Positions 27,434 through 35,235 of a DNA stretch of 64,000 nt are shown one piece after another. Where the stretch lies: positions 1 through 64,000 of the forward strand of contig CANJRX010000006.1 in assembly GCA_947476895.1 (NCBI GenBank). Reading direction: 5' to 3'. The notes under the pieces were generated by a model. The model worked only from the letters and a program-made list of their open reading frames with translations. It ran no database searches and was not told the origin of the DNA. Numbering within the stretch: the first letter of the stretch is position 1; the number at the start of each line of letters is the position of its first letter. The DNA is from Fidelibacterota bacterium (GTDB lineage: Bacteria; Pseudomonadota; Alphaproteobacteria; Rhodospirillales; Rhodospirillaceae). Made by a program: the position numbers and the translations under genes.

Positions 27434-28716
27434 GCACCAACGCCGAACTTTATGAACGCGCCCGTGCGCTGATCCCCGGTGGCGTTAATTCACCCGTGCG
27501 CGCCTTTGGCGCCGTGGGCGGCACGCCGAAATTCCTCACACGGGGCGAGGGGGCTTATATCGTCGACGAGGAAGGGGCCCGTTATCTCGATATGATGTGC
27601 TCGTGGGGACCGCTGATCCTCGGCCACTGCCATCCGGAAGTGATCGAAGTCATCCAGAACAAAGCAGCCCTTGGCACAACATTTGGCGCGCCCTGCCGCG
27701 CCGAAGTGGAATTGGCTGAAGCCGTGGTTGGGGCCTATCCGGGTCTTGAACAGGTGCGCTTTGTGTCCTCCGGCTCTGAAGCCACCATGAGCGCGATCCG
27801 CCTCGCGCGCGGCGCAACGGGACGCGATCTCATCGTCAAGTTCTCCGGCTGCTATCACGGTCACGCCGATCACCTTTTGGTCGCGGCCGGCTCCGGCCTC
27901 GTGACCGCGGGCCAACCGTCGTCCGCCGGCGTGCCGAAAGCTTTCGCTGCGCTTACCATCGTTCTGCCGTTGAATGACGAAGAAAAACTGAAGGCGCTGT
28001 TCGCCGCGCAAGGCGACCGCATCGCCGCCGTGATCATCGAGCCGATCCCCGCAAACAACGGCCTTCTGTTGCAGCACAAAGAGTTTCTGCTGACCCTGCG
28101 CAAGGTGACACGCGATAGCGGCACGTTGCTGATTTTCGACGAAGTCATCTCCGGCTTCCGTGTCGCCAAAGGCGGCGCGGCCGAGTACTACGGCATCACG
28201 CCGGACCTCGCGACCTTCGGCAAGATCATCGGCGGCGGATTGCCGGTGGGCGCTTACGGCGGCTCCAAACATCTGATGTCGCACATCGCACCGGAAGGCC
28301 CGGTTTATCAGGCGGGAACACTTTCGGGTAATCCCGTCGCCATGGCTGCGGGTCTTGCGACCATGCGCATTCTCGACCGCGAAAAAGCTTGGACCAAGCT
28401 CGAAGAACTTGGTGCACTTCTGGAAAAGGAAGTCGGCGCAGCGCTCGCGGACGTCTCCACGCCGTGGAAAGTCATCCGCGTCGGTTCCATCGTATGGCTC
28501 TCGTTCCAAGCTGGTGAGGCCCCGCGCTCGGCTGAAGTTTTGGACCAGAACGTCGGCGCGCGTTTCGCACCCTTGTTCCACGCCATGCTGGATCGCGGCG
28601 TCTACCTGCCGCCGTCAGCGTTTGAAGTGATGTTCCTATCGCTTGCCCACACGCCGGAAGATATTTCGAAGTTTGCGAAAGCGCTGCGCGAGTCCATCCT
28701 GGCAACGGCTGCTTAA
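27430..28716 (+). CDS. hemL: Glutamate-1-semialdehyde 2,1-aminomutase
   Basis: This 428-residue PLP enzyme converts glutamate-1-semialdehyde to 5-aminolevulinate. It has the typical start (ALIPGGVNSPVRAFGAVGG), the SSGSEATMSAIRLARG phosphate region, LIFDEVISGFRVA, and the PLP lysine in ATFGKIIGGGLPVGAYGG. The GTG start overlaps the hemA stop. Length and motif order match the family. Confidence 0.95.
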   Translation: MSTNAELYERARALIPGGVNSPVRAFGAVGGTPKFLTRGEGAYIVDEEGARYLDMMCSWGPLILGHCHPEVIEVIQNKAALGTTFGAPCRAEVELAEAVVGAYPGLEQVRFVSSGSEATMSAIRLARGATGRDLIVKFSGCYHGHADHLLVAAGSGLVTAGQPSSAGVPKAFAALTIVLPLNDEEKLKALFAAQGDRIAAVIIEPIPANNGLLLQHKEFLLTLRKVTRDSGTLLIFDEVISGFRVAKGGAAEYYGITPDLATFGKIIGGGLPVGAYGGSKHLMSHIAPEGPVYQAGTLSGNPVAMAAGLATMRILDREKAWTKLEELGALLEKEVGAALADVSTPWKVIRVGSIVWLSFQAGEAPRSAEVLDQNVGARFAPLFHAMLDRGVYLPPSAFEVMFLSLAHTPEDISKFAKALRESILATAA

Positions 28717-28726
28717 TTAAACGCTC

Positions 28727-29821
28727 ATGATCAACCGTCTCCGCCTCGACCCGACCCGGCTCCTGCATATGGCGATCATATTCTTGCAGGTGTTTTCGGT
28801 CGCCCAGGTGGTGTGGTGGTTCGTAGATCAACGCACCTACGCTGATAACAACGCGAACGAAGTGCGCAACCTCTACACCTACGACATGGTGGCGGCGCAG
28901 AAGCTATCGGCGCTCGGTGCGTCCGCAGAAGAAATTACCGCCATCTTCCCCCATGCGCAGGTTGTGAACGGCGAGGTCACGCTGACCGAGGCCGCGCTCA
29001 CGGATTTGGATGATGCGAAGACCCGTCACGTCAATCAATACGCCTGGGAAAGCGGCTTCTTCCTGTTAGTCCAGGCCTTGGCCATCATGGTGTTGTGGCG
29101 CGGCCTCAGCAGCGAGAAGGCTATCCGCAAGAAGCAAGACAACTTCATGGCCATGGTGTCGCATCAGTTCAAGACACCCATCGCCAGCTTGCAATTGTCT
29201 TTAGAGACCATGGTTCTGCGCCAGGTGACGCCCGAGCGTTTCCAGCAACTCTCGCGGCGCATGCTCGATGATTTGCGGCGCATGGAGAACATGGTCTCCA
29301 AAATTCTCGATAGCGCGCGCCTGGACCGCGGCCGCGTGCAGTTGAACAAAGAACGTCTGTCGCTGGCGGAAGCCGTACGTCACGTCGTGGCCACACTGGA
29401 AGACATCGCGCGGCGAGAGAACGTTGCTTTCGACGTCGAGATCGCGCCCCAGCTTGAAGTGCGCGCTGATCCCCTGGCGGTCGACGGCGTGCTGCGCAAC
29501 TTGATTGAAAACGCCATGTCGGCCATGAAGCCCACCGGCGGCGGCACTGTAACGATTCGCGGAACACGTGCGGGCGACGAAGCGGAGCTCCGCATTATCG
29601 ATACCGGCGTCGGCTTCGAACCCGCGGATGGCCCAAAATTATTTGAAAAATTCTTCCGTATCGATAATCACGGCGGGCGCGACGCGGCGGGAACAGGCCT
29701 AGGCCTTTTCATCGTCCAGCGCTTCATGCATTTTGAGAACGGTCACGTCAAAGCCCACAGCGAAGGCGCCGGGAAGGGCGCGACCTTCACCGTGGCCTGG
29801 CCCACCGCGCAGGAGACTTGA
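28727..29821 (+). CDS. Membrane sensor histidine kinase within the heme operon
   Basis: This 364-residue protein has two membrane segments (about residues 13-33 and 108-126) flanking a 74-residue periplasmic sensor region of no recognised family. The cytoplasmic HisKA domain has the phospho-His H146 in VSHQFKTPIASLQ. The HATPase domain has N box NLIENAMSAM, G1 DTGVGFEP and G2 GTGLGLFIVQRF. It starts 10 nt after hemL and is coupled to the next gene. Its position between hemL and hemC suggests that it senses something linked to heme or redox state. Confidence 0.92.
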   Translation: MINRLRLDPTRLLHMAIIFLQVFSVAQVVWWFVDQRTYADNNANEVRNLYTYDMVAAQKLSALGASAEEITAIFPHAQVVNGEVTLTEAALTDLDDAKTRHVNQYAWESGFFLLVQALAIMVLWRGLSSEKAIRKKQDNFMAMVSHQFKTPIASLQLSLETMVLRQVTPERFQQLSRRMLDDLRRMENMVSKILDSARLDRGRVQLNKERLSLAEAVRHVVATLEDIARRENVAFDVEIAPQLEVRADPLAVDGVLRNLIENAMSAMKPTGGGTVTIRGTRAGDEAELRIIDTGVGFEPADGPKLFEKFFRIDNHGGRDAAGTGLGLFIVQRFMHFENGHVKAHSEGAGKGATFTVAWPTAQET

Positions 29822-29826
29822 GCGTT

Positions 29827-30555
29827 ATGAGTGAAGCTGCACAAAGCCGCATTCTTGTGGTGGAAGACGATCTCCACCTGGCCGAAGGCATGGCCGAGAA
29901 TATGCGCGCCGAAGGTTATGCGACCGACACCGCCCACGATGGCCAGTTAGGCCTCGAGATGGCCTTGGTGGGTGATTACGACCTGATCGTGCTTGACGTG
30001 ATGCTGCCGCAGATGGACGGCTTCGAAGTCTGCAAGGCTCTCCGCGCGCAAGGCAAAAGTACGCCGGTGTTGTTCCTCACCGCGCGCGGCGATCCGCAAG
30101 ACCGCGTGCGCGGCCTTGAAGCCGGCGGCGACGACTATCTGACCAAGCCGTTCCACCTTGATGAATTCCTGCTCCGCATCCGCGCCATTCTGCGGCGCTG
30201 GGAATGGTTCAAGAGTTCGCTGGCCAAGCCTGCGACCAGCGCGACGCTTACGTTCGCCGGCAACGAAGCCAACTTCCGCACTTTCCAGGCTCATGCTTGG
30301 GATGGCACCACACACGACCTGACCGAAAAAGAAGCCATGATCCTGAAAGTGCTGGCGGAGCATCCCGGCGAAGTCGTCACGCGTGATGATTTGCTGGAAA
30401 AGGTCTGGGGTTACGAGGTTTATCCCTCGACCCGCACGGTCGATAATTTCATTCTGCGCTTGCGCAAGATTTTTGAACGCGATCCTCACGAACCCCGTCA
30501 CTTCCTGACGGTGCGCGGCGTGGGCTATCGCTTCCAACCGGAAGGTGACGCGTGA
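29827..30555 (+). CDS. OmpR-family response regulator within the heme operon
   Basis: This 242-residue protein has a receiver domain (phosphoacceptor D57 in LIVLDVMLPQMDGFE, acidic pair in VVEDD, Lys in TKPFHLDE) and a C-terminal winged-helix DNA-binding domain (DLTEKEAMILKVLAE through RTVDNFILRLRKIFE to VRGVGYRF). The ATG at 29827 is 11 nt from GGAG; a TTG at 29818 overlaps the kinase stop. Its own stop overlaps hemC (GTGA). It is the obvious partner of the preceding kinase. The target genes are unknown, but heme genes and itself are candidates. Confidence 0.93.
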   Translation: MSEAAQSRILVVEDDLHLAEGMAENMRAEGYATDTAHDGQLGLEMALVGDYDLIVLDVMLPQMDGFEVCKALRAQGKSTPVLFLTARGDPQDRVRGLEAGGDDYLTKPFHLDEFLLRIRAILRRWEWFKSSLAKPATSATLTFAGNEANFRTFQAHAWDGTTHDLTEKEAMILKVLAEHPGEVVTRDDLLEKVWGYEVYPSTRTVDNFILRLRKIFERDPHEPRHFLTVRGVGYRFQPEGDA

Positions 30556-31496
30556 GCAAAACGTTACGTATTGGTACGCGCGGCTCGGCGCTGGCCTTGT
30601 GGCAGGCCGAAGAAACGTCGCGCTTGATCAAAGCGCTGCCGGGTGCGCCGGCTGTGGAACTCGTCATCATCAAAACCCAAGGTGATTTGCAGCAGGAAGT
30701 CCCTCTGTGGCAAACACCGGGCAAAGGTTTCTTCACGGCCGAGTTGGACCGCGCTCAGCTCGCGAACGAAGTCGATATTGTTGTGCATAGCCTAAAAGAC
30801 CTCGCGACTATTCTCTCGGAAGGCCTCGCGCTGACGGCTGTACTAGAACGCGAAGATCCACGCGACGCGCTGGTGACGGCGACCGGCGGCGGCCTCGCTT
30901 CGCTGTCCAAGGGGGCTCGCATCGGCACCAGCAGCTTGCGCCGCCGCGCCTTCCTCGCGCACACACGCCCCGATCTTCAGCACATGGAACTCCGCGGCAA
31001 CGTGCCCACGCGCCTGCGCAAACTCGACGAAGGTCAATTCGAAGCTATCATTCTCGCTTGCGCTGGGTTGAAGCGCCTCGGCATGGGCGACCGCATTTCG
31101 GCGGCGCTGCCGACGCGCGATTTCCCCAATGCTGTAGCCCAAGGCGCCATCGGCATCTGCACGCGCGAAGGTGACACTGAAACGCAGAAGTGGGTTGCCC
31201 CGCTCAATCACGTCACAACGCGCATTGCCGCCGATGCCGAACGCGGCCTTCTGCGCCGCCTTGAAGGTGGTTGCCAGGTGCCGGTTGGCGCACTTGCGAC
31301 GGTAGAGGGCGGCAACGTCACGCTCTATTCCGCCGCCGCTAATATCGACGGCTCGGACTTTGTGGCGGCGGAAGGCTCGGCGCCTATCGCCGAAGCCGCA
31401 GCCCTCGGCGTACGTGTCGCCGAAGACCTTCTCAGCAAGGGCGCATCACGCGTCCTCGATAAAGCCAATGAGCGCCGCCAGGCGACGCATACCTAA
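30552..31496 (+). CDS. hemC: Hydroxymethylbilane synthase (porphobilinogen deaminase)
   Basis: This 314-residue enzyme links four porphobilinogens into hydroxymethylbilane. Motifs seen are RIGTRGSALALWQA, VHSLKDLAT, IGTSSLRRRA, LRGNVPTRLRKL and the dipyrromethane cofactor Cys in LEGGCQVPVGA. The GTG start overlaps the response regulator stop by 4 nt. No hemD follows, although hemD often does. Confidence 0.95.
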   Translation: MSKTLRIGTRGSALALWQAEETSRLIKALPGAPAVELVIIKTQGDLQQEVPLWQTPGKGFFTAELDRAQLANEVDIVVHSLKDLATILSEGLALTAVLEREDPRDALVTATGGGLASLSKGARIGTSSLRRRAFLAHTRPDLQHMELRGNVPTRLRKLDEGQFEAIILACAGLKRLGMGDRISAALPTRDFPNAVAQGAIGICTREGDTETQKWVAPLNHVTTRIAADAERGLLRRLEGGCQVPVGALATVEGGNVTLYSAAANIDGSDFVAAEGSAPIAEAAALGVRVAEDLLSKGASRVLDKANERRQATHT

Positions 31497-31507
31497 AGGA
31501 CTTTCAG

Positions 31508-32539
31508 ATGACCGCTGCTTTGCCTCCGTTCCTTGCCGCCTGCCGTCGCCAACCCACGGCGCATACACCCATCTGGATCATGCGCCAGGCTGGCCGTTAT
31601 TTGCCGGAATACCGCGCGGTACGCTCAAAAGTCGGCTTCACCGAACTCACGCGCTCGCCGGAACTGGCTTGCGAAGTGACGTTGCAGCCCATTCGCCGCT
31701 TTGCATTAGATGCGTCTATTATCTTCAGCGACATCATGGTGCCCATCGAAGGCATGGGCGTGGCGCTGGAATACGCGCCGGGTCCAGTCATCGGTGAACC
31801 TGTGCGCACCATGAAGCAGATCGATGAACTGCGGACGTTGGTGCCCGAACGCGATGTGCCTTTTGTGATGGAAGCCATCAAGATGACGCGCGCCGGGCTG
31901 CCTGCCCATGTGCCGCTGATCGGTTTTGCCGGATCGCCCTTCACGTTGTTCTCCTATCTCGTCGCGGGTAAACCCTCGAAAGAATTCTCGGTGCCGCGCG
32001 CCTTCGCCCAGGCCGAGCCGGAAATCTCCGCGCGGCTCATGGAAAAGCTGGCCGACGCCATGATCGTCTATTTGCGTGCGCAAGCGGGTGCAGGTGCGCA
32101 AGCGCTGATGTTGTTCGAATCCTGGGGCGGTCTGCTCGGCCCCAGCGACTTCGCCCGCATCGCTTTGCCGCCGGTCAAACGCATTATCGACGGCCTCAAA
32201 GACCTCGGCGTGCCGCTGATCTATTTCGCTAACCAATGCGGCAGCAACCTCGACTCCATCGCGACCTTGAATGCCGACGTCGTGGGCCTCGATTGGCGCA
32301 CGTCCCTGGGCGGTGCCCGCAAAATCCTCGGACCCAATAAAGCCATCCAAGGCAACCTTGATCCTGCGCACCTGTTTTCCTCGCCGGACAACCTGCGCAA
32401 GCGCGTGGATGAAGTGTTCGCCGATGCGGGTCCTGGCCCGGGTCACATCTTCAACCTCGGTCATGGCATTTGGCCCGAGACCGATCCCGACTCCGTCGCT
32501 AGGTTGGTAGACTACGTGCACGAACGTTCGGCCAAATAG
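31508..32539 (+). CDS. hemE: Uroporphyrinogen decarboxylase
   Basis: This 343-residue enzyme decarboxylates uroporphyrinogen III to coproporphyrinogen III. Typical motifs are IWIMRQAGRYLPEYR, IIFSDIMVPIEGMG, GFAGSPFTLFSYLV and FNLGHGIWPETDP. It starts 11 nt after hemC and continues the heme operon. Confidence 0.95.
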   Translation: MTAALPPFLAACRRQPTAHTPIWIMRQAGRYLPEYRAVRSKVGFTELTRSPELACEVTLQPIRRFALDASIIFSDIMVPIEGMGVALEYAPGPVIGEPVRTMKQIDELRTLVPERDVPFVMEAIKMTRAGLPAHVPLIGFAGSPFTLFSYLVAGKPSKEFSVPRAFAQAEPEISARLMEKLADAMIVYLRAQAGAGAQALMLFESWGGLLGPSDFARIALPPVKRIIDGLKDLGVPLIYFANQCGSNLDSIATLNADVVGLDWRTSLGGARKILGPNKAIQGNLDPAHLFSSPDNLRKRVDEVFADAGPGPGHIFNLGHGIWPETDPDSVARLVDYVHERSAK

Positions 32540-32548
32540 AGAAGTCAT

Positions 32549-33394
32549 ATGGATAACGCAGCCGACGGCCCTGAAAATGGTTTCTCCGCCGAAGCGGTGA
32601 AGTACTACCGCGACCTGCAAGACCGTATCATTGCGGCTTTTGAAGAGATCGACAGCGGCGGCAAGTTCGAACACAACGACTGGACACGCGAGCCCGGCCA
32701 TCGCCTTAAAGGCGGCGGCCGCATGCGCGTTATGCGCGGCAAGGTGTTCGAGAAAGTCGGCGTCAACGTCAGTCATGTCTGGGGCACGGCCTCAGAGCAG
32801 GGCACCGCACAGATGCCAGGCGCGAAAGAATCCGGCGGGCGTTTTGCCGCTTGCGGCATCTCGCTGGTCACCCACATGCACAACCCCTTTGTGCCGACGG
32901 TGCATATGAATATCCGCTGTATGGCCACGAGCAAGATGTGGCTGGGCGGTGGGGCCGACCTCACGCCCACGTTCCCGTTTGACGACGACACGAAAGATTT
33001 TCACCAGGCCTTAAAGGCGGCCTGTGATGGTTACCGCGGCGACGCTTACGAGAAATACAAAAAGTGGTGCGATGAATACTTCCATCTACCCCACCGGCGC
33101 GAACCGCGTGGTGTGGGCGGGATTTTCTTTGATGACCTCGCCAGCGGCGATCTCCCCGCCGACTTCGCGTTCCAACAGAGCGTTGGCGAAGCGTTCCTGG
33201 AAATCTATCCGAAGATCGTGCGCCGCCGCATGGACATGCCCTATACCGAAGCCGACAAAGACAAGCAGCTTTACAAGCGCGGCCGCTACGTCGAATTCAA
33301 CCTTGTCTACGACCGCGGCACGAAGTTCGGTTTTGCGACGGATGCCAATCCCGAAGCTTACTTGATGAGCATGCCGCCGGTCGTGAAGTGGTGA
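32549..33394 (+). CDS. hemF: Oxygen-dependent coproporphyrinogen III oxidase
   Basis: This 281-residue enzyme uses O2 to convert coproporphyrinogen III to protoporphyrinogen IX. It carries the family blocks RMRVMRGKVFEKVGVN, NPFVPTVHMNIRC, WLGGGADLTPTFPF, REPRGVGGIFFDDL and GRYVEFNLVYDRGTKFG. It starts 9 nt after hemE. An aerobic enzyme fits an oxygen-respiring organism; no hemN is in the window. Confidence 0.95.
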   Translation: MDNAADGPENGFSAEAVKYYRDLQDRIIAAFEEIDSGGKFEHNDWTREPGHRLKGGGRMRVMRGKVFEKVGVNVSHVWGTASEQGTAQMPGAKESGGRFAACGISLVTHMHNPFVPTVHMNIRCMATSKMWLGGGADLTPTFPFDDDTKDFHQALKAACDGYRGDAYEKYKKWCDEYFHLPHRREPRGVGGIFFDDLASGDLPADFAFQQSVGEAFLEIYPKIVRRRMDMPYTEADKDKQLYKRGRYVEFNLVYDRGTKFGFATDANPEAYLMSMPPVVKW

Positions 33395-33398
33395 TGTG

Positions 33399-33836
33399 AT
33401 GGAAACGATGTATCCCTGGTTCAAGGCGCTGCACATCATCGCCGTCATCTCATGGATGGCGGGGTTGCTGTACTTGCCGCGCCTCTTCATCAATCACGTA
33501 GGCCTTGCGCCCGGCTCGGAAGCTTCGACAATGTTGAAGGGCATGGAATCGCGGCTGATGCGCTTCATCATGCGCCCGGCCGCTGTTGCTACATTTCTAT
33601 TAGGCGGCGCGCTGGTGTCCACGCCCGGCATCGTGGATTGGTCCATGGGTTGGATCTGGCTAAAGCTTGCCTTCGTGCTGGGCCTGGGCGCCAGCCACGG
33701 CTACATGGAAAAGTGCATCAAAGCATTTGCCAATGACGCGAACACGAAGCCAGCGCGCTTCTATCGCATCCTCAACGAAGTCCCGACCTTGCTCATGATC
33801 GGGATCGTGATCCTGGTGGTTGCGAAGCCGTTCTAA
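33399..33836 (+). CDS. hemJ: Protoporphyrinogen oxidase, HemJ type
   Basis: This 145-residue integral membrane protein has about four helices and the HemJ pattern: WFKALHIIAVISWMAGLLYLP with its conserved His, then LPRLFINH, RLMRFIMRPA, GWIWLKLAFVLGLGASHG and a final YRILNEVPTLLMIGIVI. It oxidises protoporphyrinogen IX to protoporphyrin IX. It starts 4 nt after the hemF stop. It is the last gene of the operon and converges on the Sel1 gene after 13 nt. Confidence 0.9.
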   Translation: METMYPWFKALHIIAVISWMAGLLYLPRLFINHVGLAPGSEASTMLKGMESRLMRFIMRPAAVATFLLGGALVSTPGIVDWSMGWIWLKLAFVLGLGASHGYMEKCIKAFANDANTKPARFYRILNEVPTLLMIGIVILVVAKPF

Positions 33837-33849
33837 CAGTGGCGTGCCG

Positions 33850-35205
33850 CTACTTCCCGCAATCTTTGTAGTTTGAAGCTTTGCATTTGTCGGCGAGCAT
33901 TTGGATGTGCTCTCGTGCCTCAATGGGGAACCGTTGAAGGACTTGCGCGACCGCTTCGACAGAGCGGGGTTCACCTAGGCCTGCGGCAATCACTAACCAT
34001 ACCGCCGATTGAGCCTCGTCTTTTGGTATGCCATCGCCAAGGTAATACGCGACCGATAGTGAAAACTGTGCCGGACCATAGCCTTGCATGGCGGCGCGCC
34101 GATACCATGTCACGGCCTCCTTAGGCTCCTTGGGAACACCCAGGCCTTTGAAATGCATAATGCCGAGGGAATACTGGCCTTCGGGATCATTTTGCTCCGC
34201 GGACTTTCGGATCCACTTCAGTCCCTCTTGCACATCTGCGGAAACGACCGTGCTATCAACGTAAGCCCGGCCCACCTGACTTTGTGCATAGCTGTCCCCA
34301 TTTTCGGCCGCGCGCTTGTACCATTTGAAGCTCTCGGCTTCGTCTTTAGTGACGCCAAGACCGTTGGCGTAGGCCGTGCCCAATGCGCGTTGCATTTTCG
34401 CATCGCCCGCTTCCGCAGCCTGGCGGATGGCAGCAATTGCATTTTCGTCCCGATATTCGGTCCTTGGTTTGCGCACTTCCGCTAGCCGTTCTTGCGCTTG
34501 TGCATAGTTTTGCTCAGCAGATAGTTCCAGCCAACGTTCGGCTTGCTTTTGATCCTTCTCGACTCCAGCACCTTGAAGGTAGGCTTCTGCGAGCGTGTAT
34601 TGCGCAACTTTGTCCCCGGCCGCCGCTGCGCGCCGATACCATTCTATTGCTTGCGCAGGATCACGCGCGACACCCTCGCCGCGTACGTAAGCTTGTCCCA
34701 GAGCCATCTGAGCGATTGGGAAGCCCTGCGCAGCCGACAAGCGATACCATTCTACGGCTTCGGCCGCGTTCTGCCGCACGCCCAAGCCGATGCTGTAGAG
34801 GTAGCCAATGCCATACTGTCCGATGGGATCGCCCGCATCAGCGGATAGGCGAAACCATTTCAATGCTTCTTTGCCATCGGGCGTTACGTACTTACCGTCC
34901 CCGACGCTATACCAAGAGCCCAGCGTATTTTGAGAAAGGCGCTTGCCTTGAGTTGCCGCCAGCTGGAACCATTTGAGGGCCGCCTGGTAATCATGCGGAA
35001 CATTCTCCCCGTCACTCAAGGCTACCCCAGCGATCTGTTGGGCTTCTGGGTCCCCCGATTCAGCTAGGGGAAGCGCGAGCTGCAGCGCACGCTTGGCGTC
35101 GTTACGCGCAAGTGCGTCTTAAGCATCTTCGATATCGCCAGCTAGGGCCGCCGGCGTAACGAACAACGTCAGCAGTAAGATCGCAATCTGCGGCTTCTTG
35201 ATCAT
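33850..35205 (-). pseudogene. Secreted Sel1-repeat protein broken by an in-frame TAA
   Basis: The reading frame from the ATG at 35205 encodes a signal peptide (MIKKPQIAILLLTLF, ending in PAALA). It then meets TAA at codon 29 (35121-35119) and continues in the same frame for 422 codons of Sel1-like repeats (AAxxGxxxAQxxLGxxYxxGxGVxxD type, about nine units) to the stop at 33850. The residues on both sides of the TAA fit the usual N-terminal Sel1 pattern (GDIEDA, then DALARNDAKRALQLALPLAE). A Tyr codon (TAT or TAC) changed by one base could explain it. Restart at the TTG at 35019 would give a repeat protein without a signal. A base-calling error is also possible. Confidence 0.8.
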
Positions 35206-35235
35206 GTTGCCCCAAACAACAAAGGATCAGATGTT

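Noticed and set aside
27490-28581. Open frame of 363 residues on the minus strand
   Set aside because: Antisense shadow of hemL, with composition rich in Arg, His and Gly as expected of such frames.
31706-32776. Open frame of 356 residues on the minus strand
   Set aside because: It lies opposite hemE and the hemF start, has no family resemblance, and mirrors the coding frame of a GC-rich gene.
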